64,000 nucleotides of DNA from positions 372,001 to 436,000 of the forward strand of contig NZ_JASZYR010000002.1 of NCBI RefSeq assembly GCF_030316855.1, given 5' to 3'. This stretch comes from Variovorax sp. J22P240 (GTDB taxonomy: Bacteria > Pseudomonadota > Gammaproteobacteria > Burkholderiales > Burkholderiaceae_C). The notes beneath the pieces were generated by a model, which saw only the letters and a program-made list of their open reading frames with translations, searched no databases and was not told the DNA's origin. The position numbers were made by a program, and so were the translations under genes. This document shows positions 44,357-51,767 of this stretch, in pieces. The number at the start of each line of letters is the position of its first letter. Within the stretch, counting starts at the first letter, position 1.

Positions 44357-44740
44357 TTGACCGACTTCTCCGCTGCCGCAGACCCCCAACCGACCGGCGA
44401 CCCGCTGTGGGTCGTTTGCCTGTGTGCCGAGTGGTGCGGCGCCTGCCGCGAGTACCGGCCGCTGTTCGAACAAGTGGCTCGTGCGCATCCCGAATTCCGC
44501 TTCGCCTGGGTCGACGTGGAGGACCACGCGGACATCGCCGACGATTTCGACGTCGAGACCTTTCCGACGATGCTGGTCGGCAGCACGGCCGGCACGCGTT
44601 TTCTCGGTCCCTTGCTGCCGCACGCGGAAACGCTCGCACGCCTGCTGGCCGCACTGCAGCCGGAGCAGGCTTCGGCGCCCGAAGTGACCACGCTGCTCGA
44701 CGCCCTGGCGCGCGATCCCGAAACCTTCACGGTCGCCTGA
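44357..44740 (+). CDS. Thioredoxin-like protein
   Basis: About 127 residues with a thioredoxin fold and a CXXC active site, WCGACREY, near residue 26. Downstream are FAWVDVEDHADIADDFDVETFPTMLV, with the cis-Pro in FPTML. There is no signal peptide, so it is cytoplasmic. It is slightly divergent from TrxA (GAC instead of GPC). No ATG fits; a TTG at 44357 (or 44351) is the likely start, giving LTDFSAAADPQP. It is encoded 46 bp after yihY and 16 bp before the next gene. Confidence 0.85.
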   Translation: MTDFSAAADPQPTGDPLWVVCLCAEWCGACREYRPLFEQVARAHPEFRFAWVDVEDHADIADDFDVETFPTMLVGSTAGTRFLGPLLPHAETLARLLAALQPEQASAPEVTTLLDALARDPETFTVA

Positions 44741-44756
44741 CCCCTCTGGAGCCCTC

Positions 44757-45419
44757 ATGAAAATCATGCTCTTTGGCGCGACGGGCATGGTGGGGCAGGG
44801 AGTGTTGCGCGAATGCCTGGTCGATGGCGACGTGACGCGGGTGCTCTGCGTCGGCCGCAAGCCGACCGGCCAGCAGCATCCGAAGCTCAGCGAACTCGTC
44901 GTCCCGGACATGAGCGACTTCTCGGCCGTCGAAGACAAGCTCTCGGGTTTCGATGCCTGTTTCTTCTGCCTGGGCGTCTCCTCCGTCGGCATGAGCGAGG
45001 CAGACTACCGTCGCATCACCTACGACCTGACGCTGGCGGCGGCGCAGCCGCTGGCCCGTCTCAACCCGCAGATGACCTTCATCTACGTGTCGGGTGCCGG
45101 AACGGACAGCACCGAGCGCGGCCCCACGATGTGGGCGCGCGTCAAGGGCGCGACGGAAAACGCGCTGATGCGTCTGCCCTTCAGGGCCGCGTACATGTTC
45201 CGGCCCGGCTTCATCGAGCCGATGCACGGCGTGCGCTCCAAGACGGCTCTCTACCAGGCAGCCTACGTGATCGCGAAGCCGGTATTCGGCCTGCTGCGCC
45301 GATGGGCGCCCAACCGCGTGACGACCAGCGTGCAGGTGGGCCGCGCGATGCTCGTGGCTGCCAAGCGCGGCGCCCCCGCGCCGCTGGTCGAGGTGCCCGA
45401 CATCAACGCGCTGCGTTGA
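44757..45419 (+). CDS. NAD(P)-binding Rossmann-fold protein (atypical SDR)
   Basis: A 220-residue protein opening with MLFGATGMVGQGVLREC, an atypical short-chain dehydrogenase nucleotide motif. It carries CFFCLGVSSVGMSEADYRRITYDL and a FIYVSGAGTDSTERG stretch that matches small oxidoreductase-like proteins related to HTATIP2. The classical YxxxK is replaced by a Lys in WARVKGATENAL. The function is unknown; it may act as a stress-related oxidoreductase or binding protein. It follows the thioredoxin-like gene by 16 bp. Confidence 0.83.
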   Translation: MKIMLFGATGMVGQGVLRECLVDGDVTRVLCVGRKPTGQQHPKLSELVVPDMSDFSAVEDKLSGFDACFFCLGVSSVGMSEADYRRITYDLTLAAAQPLARLNPQMTFIYVSGAGTDSTERGPTMWARVKGATENALMRLPFRAAYMFRPGFIEPMHGVRSKTALYQAAYVIAKPVFGLLRRWAPNRVTTSVQVGRAMLVAAKRGAPAPLVEVPDINALR

Positions 45420-45434
45420 AGCCGGCGCGCGCCC

Positions 45435-46241
45435 TCAACTCGTCAGGAACGCGCCCAGCGCGAACAGCACGTCGTCGGGCGCTTCAGTCATCAGCGCATG
45501 GCCGGCCTTGACGGTCACGACCTTGGCGTCGCGCGCCTTCGAGGCCAGCGTGCGGGCGGCGCGCGGCGGCGTCATCTGGTCGGATTCGCCTAGGAGGAAC
45601 AGCGTCGGGCACTGCACCGATGCCATCGCCTGTTCGCCGTTCGCATAGTCGTTGCAAGCCTTGAAGCCGATGTGGAACACGTTGGCGTTCGGATTGCTCG
45701 CCAGCACGCGGCGCATGAGGGCACGCGAACCGCCATAGAGCCACGTGCCCGGGCCCAGCGAGGAGGGCGGCGGCGCCAGCAGCGAGTGCGAGAAGTTGTT
45801 GACCATGGTGATCGCGCGTTGCGGATCGTTGAGCGCGCCGTCGAGCAGGGCCGGCGACACGGTCATGGGGTACGCCGTGCCCACGAGCGCCAGATGCGTG
45901 ACACGCTCCGGCGATCGCGTCGTGGTCTCGAGCGCAATCAGCGAGCCAAAGCTGTGGCCCACCAGCGCGGCCTTGGCGATGCCGGCCGCATCGAGCAGCG
46001 CGACGATGAACGCCGCCGCTTCCTCGACCGACGCGGGCGGTGGGCCTTCGCTCTTGCAATGGCCCGGCAGATCCACCGCCAGCACGTTCCAGCCGTGGTT
46101 CGCGAACCAGCGGCTCTGGAGGATCCACACGCTGTGGTCATTGAGTACGCCATGGATGAAGACCACGGTCGGCTTGGCGATGTCGATCGATTTGCCTCCG
46201 GTGTAGCAGTAAGCGCGGTGGCCGTTGACGATGAAGTCCAT
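45435..46241 (-). CDS. Alpha/beta hydrolase
   Basis: A 268-residue alpha/beta-hydrolase fold enzyme. Features are the oxyanion region VVFIHGVLNDHSVW, nucleophile elbow LVGHSFGSL (Ser), acid Asp in LLGESDQMTPP and the catalytic His in VKAGHALMTEAPDD. Typical substrates are small esters, but none can be named. It overlaps the sulfhydrylase stop by one base (TGATG) and so is translationally coupled to it. The gene is convergent with the NAD-binding protein. Confidence 0.88.
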   Translation of the reverse strand: MDFIVNGHRAYCYTGGKSIDIAKPTVVFIHGVLNDHSVWILQSRWFANHGWNVLAVDLPGHCKSEGPPPASVEEAAAFIVALLDAAGIAKAALVGHSFGSLIALETTTRSPERVTHLALVGTAYPMTVSPALLDGALNDPQRAITMVNNFSHSLLAPPPSSLGPGTWLYGGSRALMRRVLASNPNANVFHIGFKACNDYANGEQAMASVQCPTLFLLGESDQMTPPRAARTLASKARDAKVVTVKAGHALMTEAPDDVLFALGAFLTS

Positions 46242-47551
46242 CAGGCACCTGCCTTTTCTGCGGCCTTGAGGGCGCGCTTCAGGTCGTCGATCAGGTCGGC
46301 CGGGTCTTCGAGCCCGATCGACAACCGGATGGTGCCTTGCGTAATGCCCGCGCCGGCCAACGCGTCGTCCGTCATGCGGAAATGCGTGGTGCTCGCCGGG
46401 TGAATCACGAGGCTGCGGCAGTCGCCCACGTTCGCCAAATGGCTGAACAGCTTGAGCGTCTCGATGAACTTCTTGCCTTGCTCACGGTTGCCCTTGAGAT
46501 CGAAACTGAAGACTGCACCTGCGCCCTTCGCGCCATGCCGCAGCAGCTTGTTCGCCAGCGCATGGCTCGGATGCGTCTCCAGCAGCGGATGCCCCACGTG
46601 CGCCACGAAGGGATGAGAGGCGAGGAACTCGACCACCTTCTGCGTGTTGTCGATGTGGCGCTCCATGCGCAGCGGCAGCGTCTCGATGCCCTGCAGGATC
46701 AGCCACGCGGTATGCGGGCTCATCGAGGCGCCGAAGTCGCGCAGCCCTTCGCGCCGCGCGCGCAACAGGAAGGCGCCGACCGTGCTCTCCTCGCTGAAGA
46801 CCATGTTGTGGAAGCCGTCGTACGCCTGCGTGAGCTCGGCAAACTTGCCCGAACGTTCCCAGTCGAAGCTGCCGCCGTCGACCACCACGCCGCCGATCAC
46901 CGTGCCATGGCCCGACAGGAACTTGGTGGCCGAGTGATAGACCAGGTCCGCGCCCCAGTCGAAGGGCTTGATCAGGTAGGGCGAGGTCAGCGTCGAATCG
47001 ACCAGCAGCGGCACTTTGGCGGCGTGCGCGATCTCGCTGACGGCGGGAATGTCCAGCACATCGAGGCCCGGGTTGCCCACCGTCTCGCCGAACAGCAGCT
47101 TGGTCTCCGGCCGGATCGCCGCGCGCCAGCCGTCGAGGTCGCCCGGCTTCACGAAGGTGGTGTCGATGCCGAAGCGGCGCATCGTGTAATGCAAAAGGTT
47201 CTGTGAGCCGCCGTAGAGGGCGGTGCTCGCGACGATATGCGAGCCCGCGCCCATCAGCGTCGCGATCGACAGATGCAGCGCCGCCTGGCCGCTCGCGGTC
47301 GCGATCGCGCCGATGCCGCCTTCGAGTGCCGCCACGCGCTGCTCGAGCACGGCATTCGTCGGGTTGCTGATGCGCGAATAGACGTGGCCCGCCCGCTCGA
47401 GATTGAAGAGCGCCGCCGCGTGGTCGCTCGATTCGAAGACGAAGGAAGTGGTCAGGTGGATCGGCACCGCCCGCGCGCCGGTGGCGGGGTCGGGTGCCGC
47501 GCCGGCATGCAGTGCCAGCGTGTCGAAGCCGGGGTCGGAATAGCCGGACAT
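46241..47551 (-). CDS. metY: O-acetylhomoserine sulfhydrylase (Cys/Met metabolism PLP enzyme)
   Basis: A 436-residue PLP enzyme of the Cys/Met metabolism family. The PLP lysine is in LVYHSATKFLSGHGT; other features are YSRISNPTNAVLEQRVAALEGG, ALYGGSQNLL and HPASTTHFRM. The length and TGARAVPIHLTTSFVFES start fit O-acetylhomoserine aminocarboxypropyltransferase, which uses sulfide to make homocysteine in methionine synthesis. Discrimination from O-succinylhomoserine sulfhydrylase is not certain from the motifs. It is encoded just upstream of an alpha/beta hydrolase. Confidence 0.9.
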   Translation of the reverse strand: MSGYSDPGFDTLALHAGAAPDPATGARAVPIHLTTSFVFESSDHAAALFNLERAGHVYSRISNPTNAVLEQRVAALEGGIGAIATASGQAALHLSIATLMGAGSHIVASTALYGGSQNLLHYTMRRFGIDTTFVKPGDLDGWRAAIRPETKLLFGETVGNPGLDVLDIPAVSEIAHAAKVPLLVDSTLTSPYLIKPFDWGADLVYHSATKFLSGHGTVIGGVVVDGGSFDWERSGKFAELTQAYDGFHNMVFSEESTVGAFLLRARREGLRDFGASMSPHTAWLILQGIETLPLRMERHIDNTQKVVEFLASHPFVAHVGHPLLETHPSHALANKLLRHGAKGAGAVFSFDLKGNREQGKKFIETLKLFSHLANVGDCRSLVIHPASTTHFRMTDDALAGAGITQGTIRLSIGLEDPADLIDDLKRALKAAEKAGA

Positions 47552-47688
47552 GAGCGCCTTTCAATGACGTTGCTGCAATGCCCCGTTACGCGTGCAAATA
47601 CTGCGACGTCGACGTGGGCGAGTGGATGGGCGGCCATTGTGGGCTATATTCAAATTGGCACGCCGCCGAGTAAGAGAGGAGCAACACG

Positions 47689-48138
47689 ATGAAAGTCAGC
47701 GACATCCTGCGCGTCAAGGGCAACACGCTCTTCACTTCCACGCCCGATCAACCCCTGGCTGACGCGGTCAACACCATGGCCGACAAGGACATCGGTTCGC
47801 TGGTTGTGATGGAACATGGCGATCTCGTCGGCATGCTCACGTTCCGCGAGGTGATCGTTGCCATCGTCGCCAACGGCGGCCAGGTCGGTGGCACGCTGGT
47901 GCGCAAGGCGATGGACGACCATCCCGTGACCTGCACCCTCGAAACCGACCTCGACGAAATCCGCCGCATCATGCTGGACCGCCACGCACGCTACATGCCG
48001 GTGATGGACAAGCGCATGCTGATGGGCGTGATCAGCTTCTACGACGTCGCGAAGGCAGTGGTCGACAGCCAGAACTTCGAGAACAAGATGTTGAAGGCGT
48101 ACATCCGCGACTGGCCCGCGGAAGACGAATCTTCCTAG
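47689..48138 (+). CDS. CBS-domain protein
   Basis: A 149-residue protein made of two tandem CBS domains, residues about 8-62 and 75-130, with motifs IGSLVVMEHGDLVGMLTFREV and ARYMPVMDKRMLMGVISFYDV. CBS pairs bind adenosyl ligands and sense energy or redox state. No catalytic part is attached. Upstream, GAGAGGAG is a good ribosome site and TATATT (47645-47650) may be a -10 element. Its stop codon is followed directly by a truncated repeat element. Confidence 0.92.
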   Translation: MKVSDILRVKGNTLFTSTPDQPLADAVNTMADKDIGSLVVMEHGDLVGMLTFREVIVAIVANGGQVGGTLVRKAMDDHPVTCTLETDLDEIRRIMLDRHARYMPVMDKRMLMGVISFYDVAKAVVDSQNFENKMLKAYIRDWPAEDESS

Positions 48139-48180
48139 GCTCGCCCCCAGGCTGCGCGCACTTCGTCTCGCTTCGCCAAC
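48139..48180 (+). repeat. Intergenic repeat, copy 3 (truncated 42-bp head)
   Basis: It shares the head GCTCGCCCCCAGGCTGCGCG and the CACTTCG and CGCCAAC parts with the full copies at 35691 and 42981. The structured second half is missing. It fills the whole gap between the stop codons of the CBS gene and phaZ. Confidence 0.8.
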
Positions 48181-49398
48181 TCAATGGAGTTCGGCCGCTG
48201 TGTGGATCGTCTCGCGCACACGTGGATAGATCTGCGTATTCCACTTGCTGCCGCTGAACACACCGTAGTGGCCGACACCCGCTTGCAGGTGGTGGGTCTT
48301 GAGGTAGGGGCGCACGCTGGTGCACAGGTCCTGCGCAGCCACGGTCTGCCCGACGGCACAGATGTCGTCACGCTCGCCTTCCACAGTCAGCAAGGCAGTC
48401 TTGCGGATGGCCGAGGGGTCGACCTTGCGGTCGCCCACCGTGAGTTCGCCGCGCGGTAGGTCGTAGGTCTGGAACACCCGTTCCACCGTCTCCAGATAGA
48501 ACTCGGCCGGCAGGTCGTTCACCGCCAGATACTCGTCGTAAAAGTTGCGGATGGTGGTGGCCTGGTCGAGCTCGCCATCGACCAGATGCTGAAAGAGCTT
48601 GGCGAACTGCTGCTTGTGGCGGTCCGGGTTCATGCTCATGAACGCTGAGAGTTGCAGGAAGCCGGGATAGACGCGCCGCATCATGCCGGCATGCGGCCAT
48701 GGCACGCGGCTGATCAGGTTGCGCTCGAACCAGCCGATTGAGCGCTCGTTGGCAAGCTTGTTCACCGCAGTGGGGTTGATGCGGCAATCGACCGGACCGG
48801 CCATCAGCGTCAGGCTGTGGGGCGTGGACGGGTTGTCGTCTTCCGACATCAGCGCGGTCGCCGCCAGCGCCGCGACGCAGGGCTGGCACACCGCGACCAT
48901 GTGCGCGCCGGGGCCGATCGCCTCCAGAAAGCTGATGATCTGCAGCGTGTAGTCGTCGAGGCCGAATCCGCCATGCCAGAGCGGCACGTCGCGCGCGTTG
49001 TGCCAGTCGGTGATGTAGACGTCATGGTCGCGCAGCAGGGTGCGCACCGTTTCGCGCAGCAGCGTCGCGAAATGGCCCGACAGTGGTGCGGCCAGCAGCA
49101 CCGGGGGATGCACCGCGCTGGTGTCCTTGCGAAAGTGCAGCAGCGTGCCGAAGGGCGCGACCAGCGCGGGTTCCTCGTGCACCGCGACTTCCTCGCCGTC
49201 GACCATCACGCTCTCGATGTCGTAGGGCGGACGCGCGTGCGTGAGCCGCATGCGCGAGTAGACCTCCATGGCCGCGGCGATCCGGCGGGTCAGGCTGCGG
49301 TCGGCCTTCGACTGCCAGAGCGCAGTGCCGAGGTATTGGGCCGCAAGCCGAGATGGCGAAAGCAGGTCGGCGTTGGTTTGGTAGGCCCGGTACAGCAT
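48181..49398 (-). CDS. phaZ: Intracellular polyhydroxyalkanoate depolymerase
   Basis: A 405-residue enzyme that mobilises PHB granules to hydroxybutyrate. It resembles Ralstonia PhaZ1: a conserved start MLYRAYQTNADLLSP, DHDVYITDWHNARDVPLWHG, and a lipase-box-like MVAVCQPCVAALAA, in which Cys171 takes the place of the nucleophilic Ser of extracellular enzymes. The catalytic His should be in the C-terminal HYGVFSGSKWN segment. I start at ATG 49396-49398; a longer in-frame start would overlap a sigma-54 promoter in the other direction. It shows that this organism makes PHB. Confidence 0.94.
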   Translation of the reverse strand: MLYRAYQTNADLLSPSRLAAQYLGTALWQSKADRSLTRRIAAAMEVYSRMRLTHARPPYDIESVMVDGEEVAVHEEPALVAPFGTLLHFRKDTSAVHPPVLLAAPLSGHFATLLRETVRTLLRDHDVYITDWHNARDVPLWHGGFGLDDYTLQIISFLEAIGPGAHMVAVCQPCVAALAATALMSEDDNPSTPHSLTLMAGPVDCRINPTAVNKLANERSIGWFERNLISRVPWPHAGMMRRVYPGFLQLSAFMSMNPDRHKQQFAKLFQHLVDGELDQATTIRNFYDEYLAVNDLPAEFYLETVERVFQTYDLPRGELTVGDRKVDPSAIRKTALLTVEGERDDICAVGQTVAAQDLCTSVRPYLKTHHLQAGVGHYGVFSGSKWNTQIYPRVRETIHTAAELH

Positions 49399-49460
49399 GC
49401 ATGGGCTGTAGGCAAGTTGCGGGCCAAGCCCGGCGGCGCGGTCGGCGGGGCGCACCGTTC

Positions 49461-49476
49461 TGGCACAGGCCTTGCA
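49461..49476 (+). promoter_or_regulatory. Perfect sigma-54 (-24/-12) promoter upstream of the GST gene
   Basis: TGGCACAGGCCTTGCA matches TGGCACrNNNNTTGCW at every fixed base. It is on the plus strand, so transcription would start near 49488, 27 bases before the GST ATG, with the ribosome site GAGGAG between. It lies outside any convincing coding sequence, in the phaZ/GST divergent gap. Confidence 0.7.
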
Positions 49477-49514
49477 CAGCCTTCAGGCCGATCCGGCAGC
49501 CGAGGAGCGTCAGC

Positions 49515-50171
49515 ATGGCCAAACCCGTACTCACCATCAGCAGCAAGAACTACGGCGCATGGTCGCTCCGCGGATGGCTGATGTGCCGGCTCGCGGGCCT
49601 GGAGTTCACCGAAAAGATCATCCCGCCCGACGATCCGGCGATGAAGGCCGAGATGCTGCTGCTTTCGGCATCGATGCTGGTGCCCTCGCTGCAGCACGGC
49701 AGCATCAAGGTCTGGGACACGCTCGCGATCGGCGAGTACCTCAACGAAATCAAGCCCAAGGCCGGGCTGCTGCCTGCCGACGCCAAGGCCCGCGCCCACT
49801 GCCGGGCGATCTGCGGCGAGATGCATTCGGGTTTCAGCTCGATGCGCGGCTCGCTGCCGATGAACGTCAAGGCGAAATTCCCCGCCTTCAAGATCTGGTC
49901 GCGTGCCCAGTCCGACATCGACCGGGTGGTCGCGATCTGGCGCGAATGCCTGGGCGCATACGGCGGACCCTTCCTGTTTGGTGAGCAGCCGTGCATGGCG
50001 GACGCGATGTACGCGCCCGTCGTCACGCGCTTCATGACCTACGACGTGGCGCTCGATCGGGTCTGCACCGCCTATTGCAAGCGAATCATCGAACTGCCTG
50101 CGATGCAGGAGTGGATCAAGGCCGCCAAGCAGGAGCCGGACGAAATCGACGAACTCGACGCCGAGTTCTGA
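49515..50171 (+). CDS. Glutathione S-transferase family protein
   Basis: A 218-residue GST. The N-terminal thioredoxin-like domain contains TISSKNYGAWSLRGWLMCRLAGL, where Ser/Asn near the start is the likely glutathione contact, then MLVPSLQHGSIKVWDTLAIGEYLNE with the cis-Pro and the GSH-binding acidic loop. The C-terminal helical domain has FGEQPCMADAMYAPVVTRF. The real substrate is unknown; related proteins act on electrophiles or in aromatic degradation. A strong ribosome site (GAGGAG) and a sigma-54 promoter precede it. Confidence 0.92.
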   Translation: MAKPVLTISSKNYGAWSLRGWLMCRLAGLEFTEKIIPPDDPAMKAEMLLLSASMLVPSLQHGSIKVWDTLAIGEYLNEIKPKAGLLPADAKARAHCRAICGEMHSGFSSMRGSLPMNVKAKFPAFKIWSRAQSDIDRVVAIWRECLGAYGGPFLFGEQPCMADAMYAPVVTRFMTYDVALDRVCTAYCKRIIELPAMQEWIKAAKQEPDEIDELDAEF

Positions 50172-50195
50172 ACGCCTGCCGGCAGGCGTCCCGTT

Positions 50196-50552
50196 TCAGG
50201 CCGCTGGCTTGCGGAACATGCGCAGGTCGAGCGTCGCCTCGTTGCCCAGCCACATCGCGTGCGCCGTGTGGTCGAGGTAGTCGTCACCGGTCAGGCCGTG
50301 CACGAAGATGTCGAGCCCGTTGCGATGGGTGTCCAGCCAGCCGATGACTTCGTCGAATTCCGCGGCATCGAAGGCGATCTGGCAGCTCCAGTGTGGATGC
50401 GGGCCGACCAGCTTTTCATGCACCCGACCGACCACCACCAGCAGATTTCGCCCGGCTTCCTCGGCCACCTGTCGCGCCTGGGCGACGGTGTCCGGACCGA
50501 AATAGATATGAGCGTGGTACTGCGGGTAGAGGTTTTCGGGGCGGCGAGGCAT
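50196..50552 (-). CDS. DOPA 4,5-dioxygenase family protein
   Basis: A 118-residue protein of the small DOPA 4,5-dioxygenase family. The conserved pieces are YHAHIYF at the start, VGRVHEKLVGPHPHWSCQIAF, VHGLTGDDYLDHTAHAMWLG near the end, with the His residues expected for a metal site. Fungal members open the ring of DOPA in pigment formation; bacterial ones are poorly studied and the substrate may differ. It is convergent with the GST gene and divergent from the radical SAM gene. Confidence 0.88.
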   Translation of the reverse strand: MPRRPENLYPQYHAHIYFGPDTVAQARQVAEEAGRNLLVVVGRVHEKLVGPHPHWSCQIAFDAAEFDEVIGWLDTHRNGLDIFVHGLTGDDYLDHTAHAMWLGNEATLDLRMFRKPAA

Positions 50553-50635
50553 GGTGAACTCCGGGGAGGATGAAGCTTACGCCTCCGTCCGCTCATCGGT
50601 AACAAGCGCTTGCTGCATCGGCGACGGAAAGATGG

Positions 50636-50659
50636 AATACTGTTGTTTCATACAGTATT
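50636..50659 (+). promoter_or_regulatory. LexA (SOS) operator upstream of the radical SAM gene
   Basis: AATACTGT-N8-ACAGTATT is a perfect 8-bp inverted repeat and contains the full TACTGT-N8-ACAGTA SOS box. It lies 13 bp before the ATG of the radical SAM gene. From memory, the homologue PA0069 of Pseudomonas aeruginosa belongs to the LexA regulon, which supports the assignment. Confidence 0.88.
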
Positions 50660-50672
50660 TTGGGTGACGATC

Positions 50673-51767
50673 ATGGCCGATGTTTTTATCCCGCTGCATG
50701 CCCTGAAGGGCCGGGGCGCGGCCACGCGCCTGCCACATCGCTTCGAGCGCGACACGCGCAACGCCTTCGACGACGGCTGGGGCACGCTCGAGGAAGGCGC
50801 GGCCGACGCCGAGGGCTTGCCGCCGCTCGCCACAGAGGTGCGCTTCGAAAACGTCAGGTCGGTGCTCACCCACAACGATTCGCCCGACGTGCCCTTCGAC
50901 AGTTCGCTCAATCCCTATCGAGGGTGCGAGCACGGATGCATCTACTGCTTCGCCCGTCCGACCCACAGCTACCTCAATCTGTCGCCGGGGCTCGATTTCG
51001 AAACCAAGCTGATCGCCAAGCGCAACATCGCCGAGGTGCTGCGCGCCGAACTGGGCCGCAAGAGCTACGTGCCCAGCCCCATCGTGATCGGCACCGCAAC
51101 GGATTGCTATCAGCCGATCGAGCGCGAACTGCGGCTCACGCGATCGGTGATCGAACTGCTGAAGGAAACGCGCCACCCCTTCGGCCTCGTTACCAAGTCC
51201 AGCGCGGTGGAGCACGACCTCGACCTGATCGCGCCGATGGCGGCCGAGCACCTGGCGGCCGTGTACGTCACCATCACCACGCTGGACGGCGAACTCGCGC
51301 GCAAGCTCGAACCGCGCGCGGCCGCGCCGCACCGCCGGCTGCGCACCGTGCGCACGCTGGCCGAAGCGGGTGTGCCCGTGGGCGTGAGCGTGGGTCCGCA
51401 GATTCCCTTCGTCAACGAGGACATGGAGCAGGTGCTCGAAGCGGCCTGGGAGGCAGGCGCGCGCAGCGCGTTCTACACGGTAATCCGTCTGCCTTGGGAA
51501 GTCGCGCCGCTCTTCAAGCAATGGCTCGAGCTGCATTACCCGCAGCGTGCGGGCCGCATCATGGCGCGCATCCGCGAGATGCGCGGGGGCAAGGATTACG
51601 ACGCCGACTTCGCGACCCGCATGAAGGGCAGCGGGTTGTGGGCCGACCTGATCCGTCAGCGCTTTGAGAAGGCGACGCAGCGCATCGGCTTTGGCCGGGA
51701 TCGCACCACGTTCGATCTCAGCGCGTTCCGACCACCTGGCGCAGCGGGGCAGGGCAGCCTGTTCTAG
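50673..51767 (+). CDS. PA0069-family radical SAM protein
   Basis: A 364-residue radical SAM enzyme with the CX3CX2C cluster CEHGCIYC in NPYRGCEHGCIYCFARPTH, residues about 90-108. Further family stretches are IVIGTATDCYQPIERELRLTR, KSSAVEHDLDLIAPM and VNEDMEQVLEAAWEAGARS. The reaction is unknown; it is related to SplB-type and other DNA-damage-linked radical SAM enzymes. I use ATG 50673 (MADVFIPLHALKGRG); the longer frame runs through the operator. A LexA box precedes it, suggesting induction by DNA damage. Its end overlaps the convergent efflux gene by 50 bp. Confidence 0.92.
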   Translation: MADVFIPLHALKGRGAATRLPHRFERDTRNAFDDGWGTLEEGAADAEGLPPLATEVRFENVRSVLTHNDSPDVPFDSSLNPYRGCEHGCIYCFARPTHSYLNLSPGLDFETKLIAKRNIAEVLRAELGRKSYVPSPIVIGTATDCYQPIERELRLTRSVIELLKETRHPFGLVTKSSAVEHDLDLIAPMAAEHLAAVYVTITTLDGELARKLEPRAAAPHRRLRTVRTLAEAGVPVGVSVGPQIPFVNEDMEQVLEAAWEAGARSAFYTVIRLPWEVAPLFKQWLELHYPQRAGRIMARIREMRGGKDYDADFATRMKGSGLWADLIRQRFEKATQRIGFGRDRTTFDLSAFRPPGAAGQGSLF

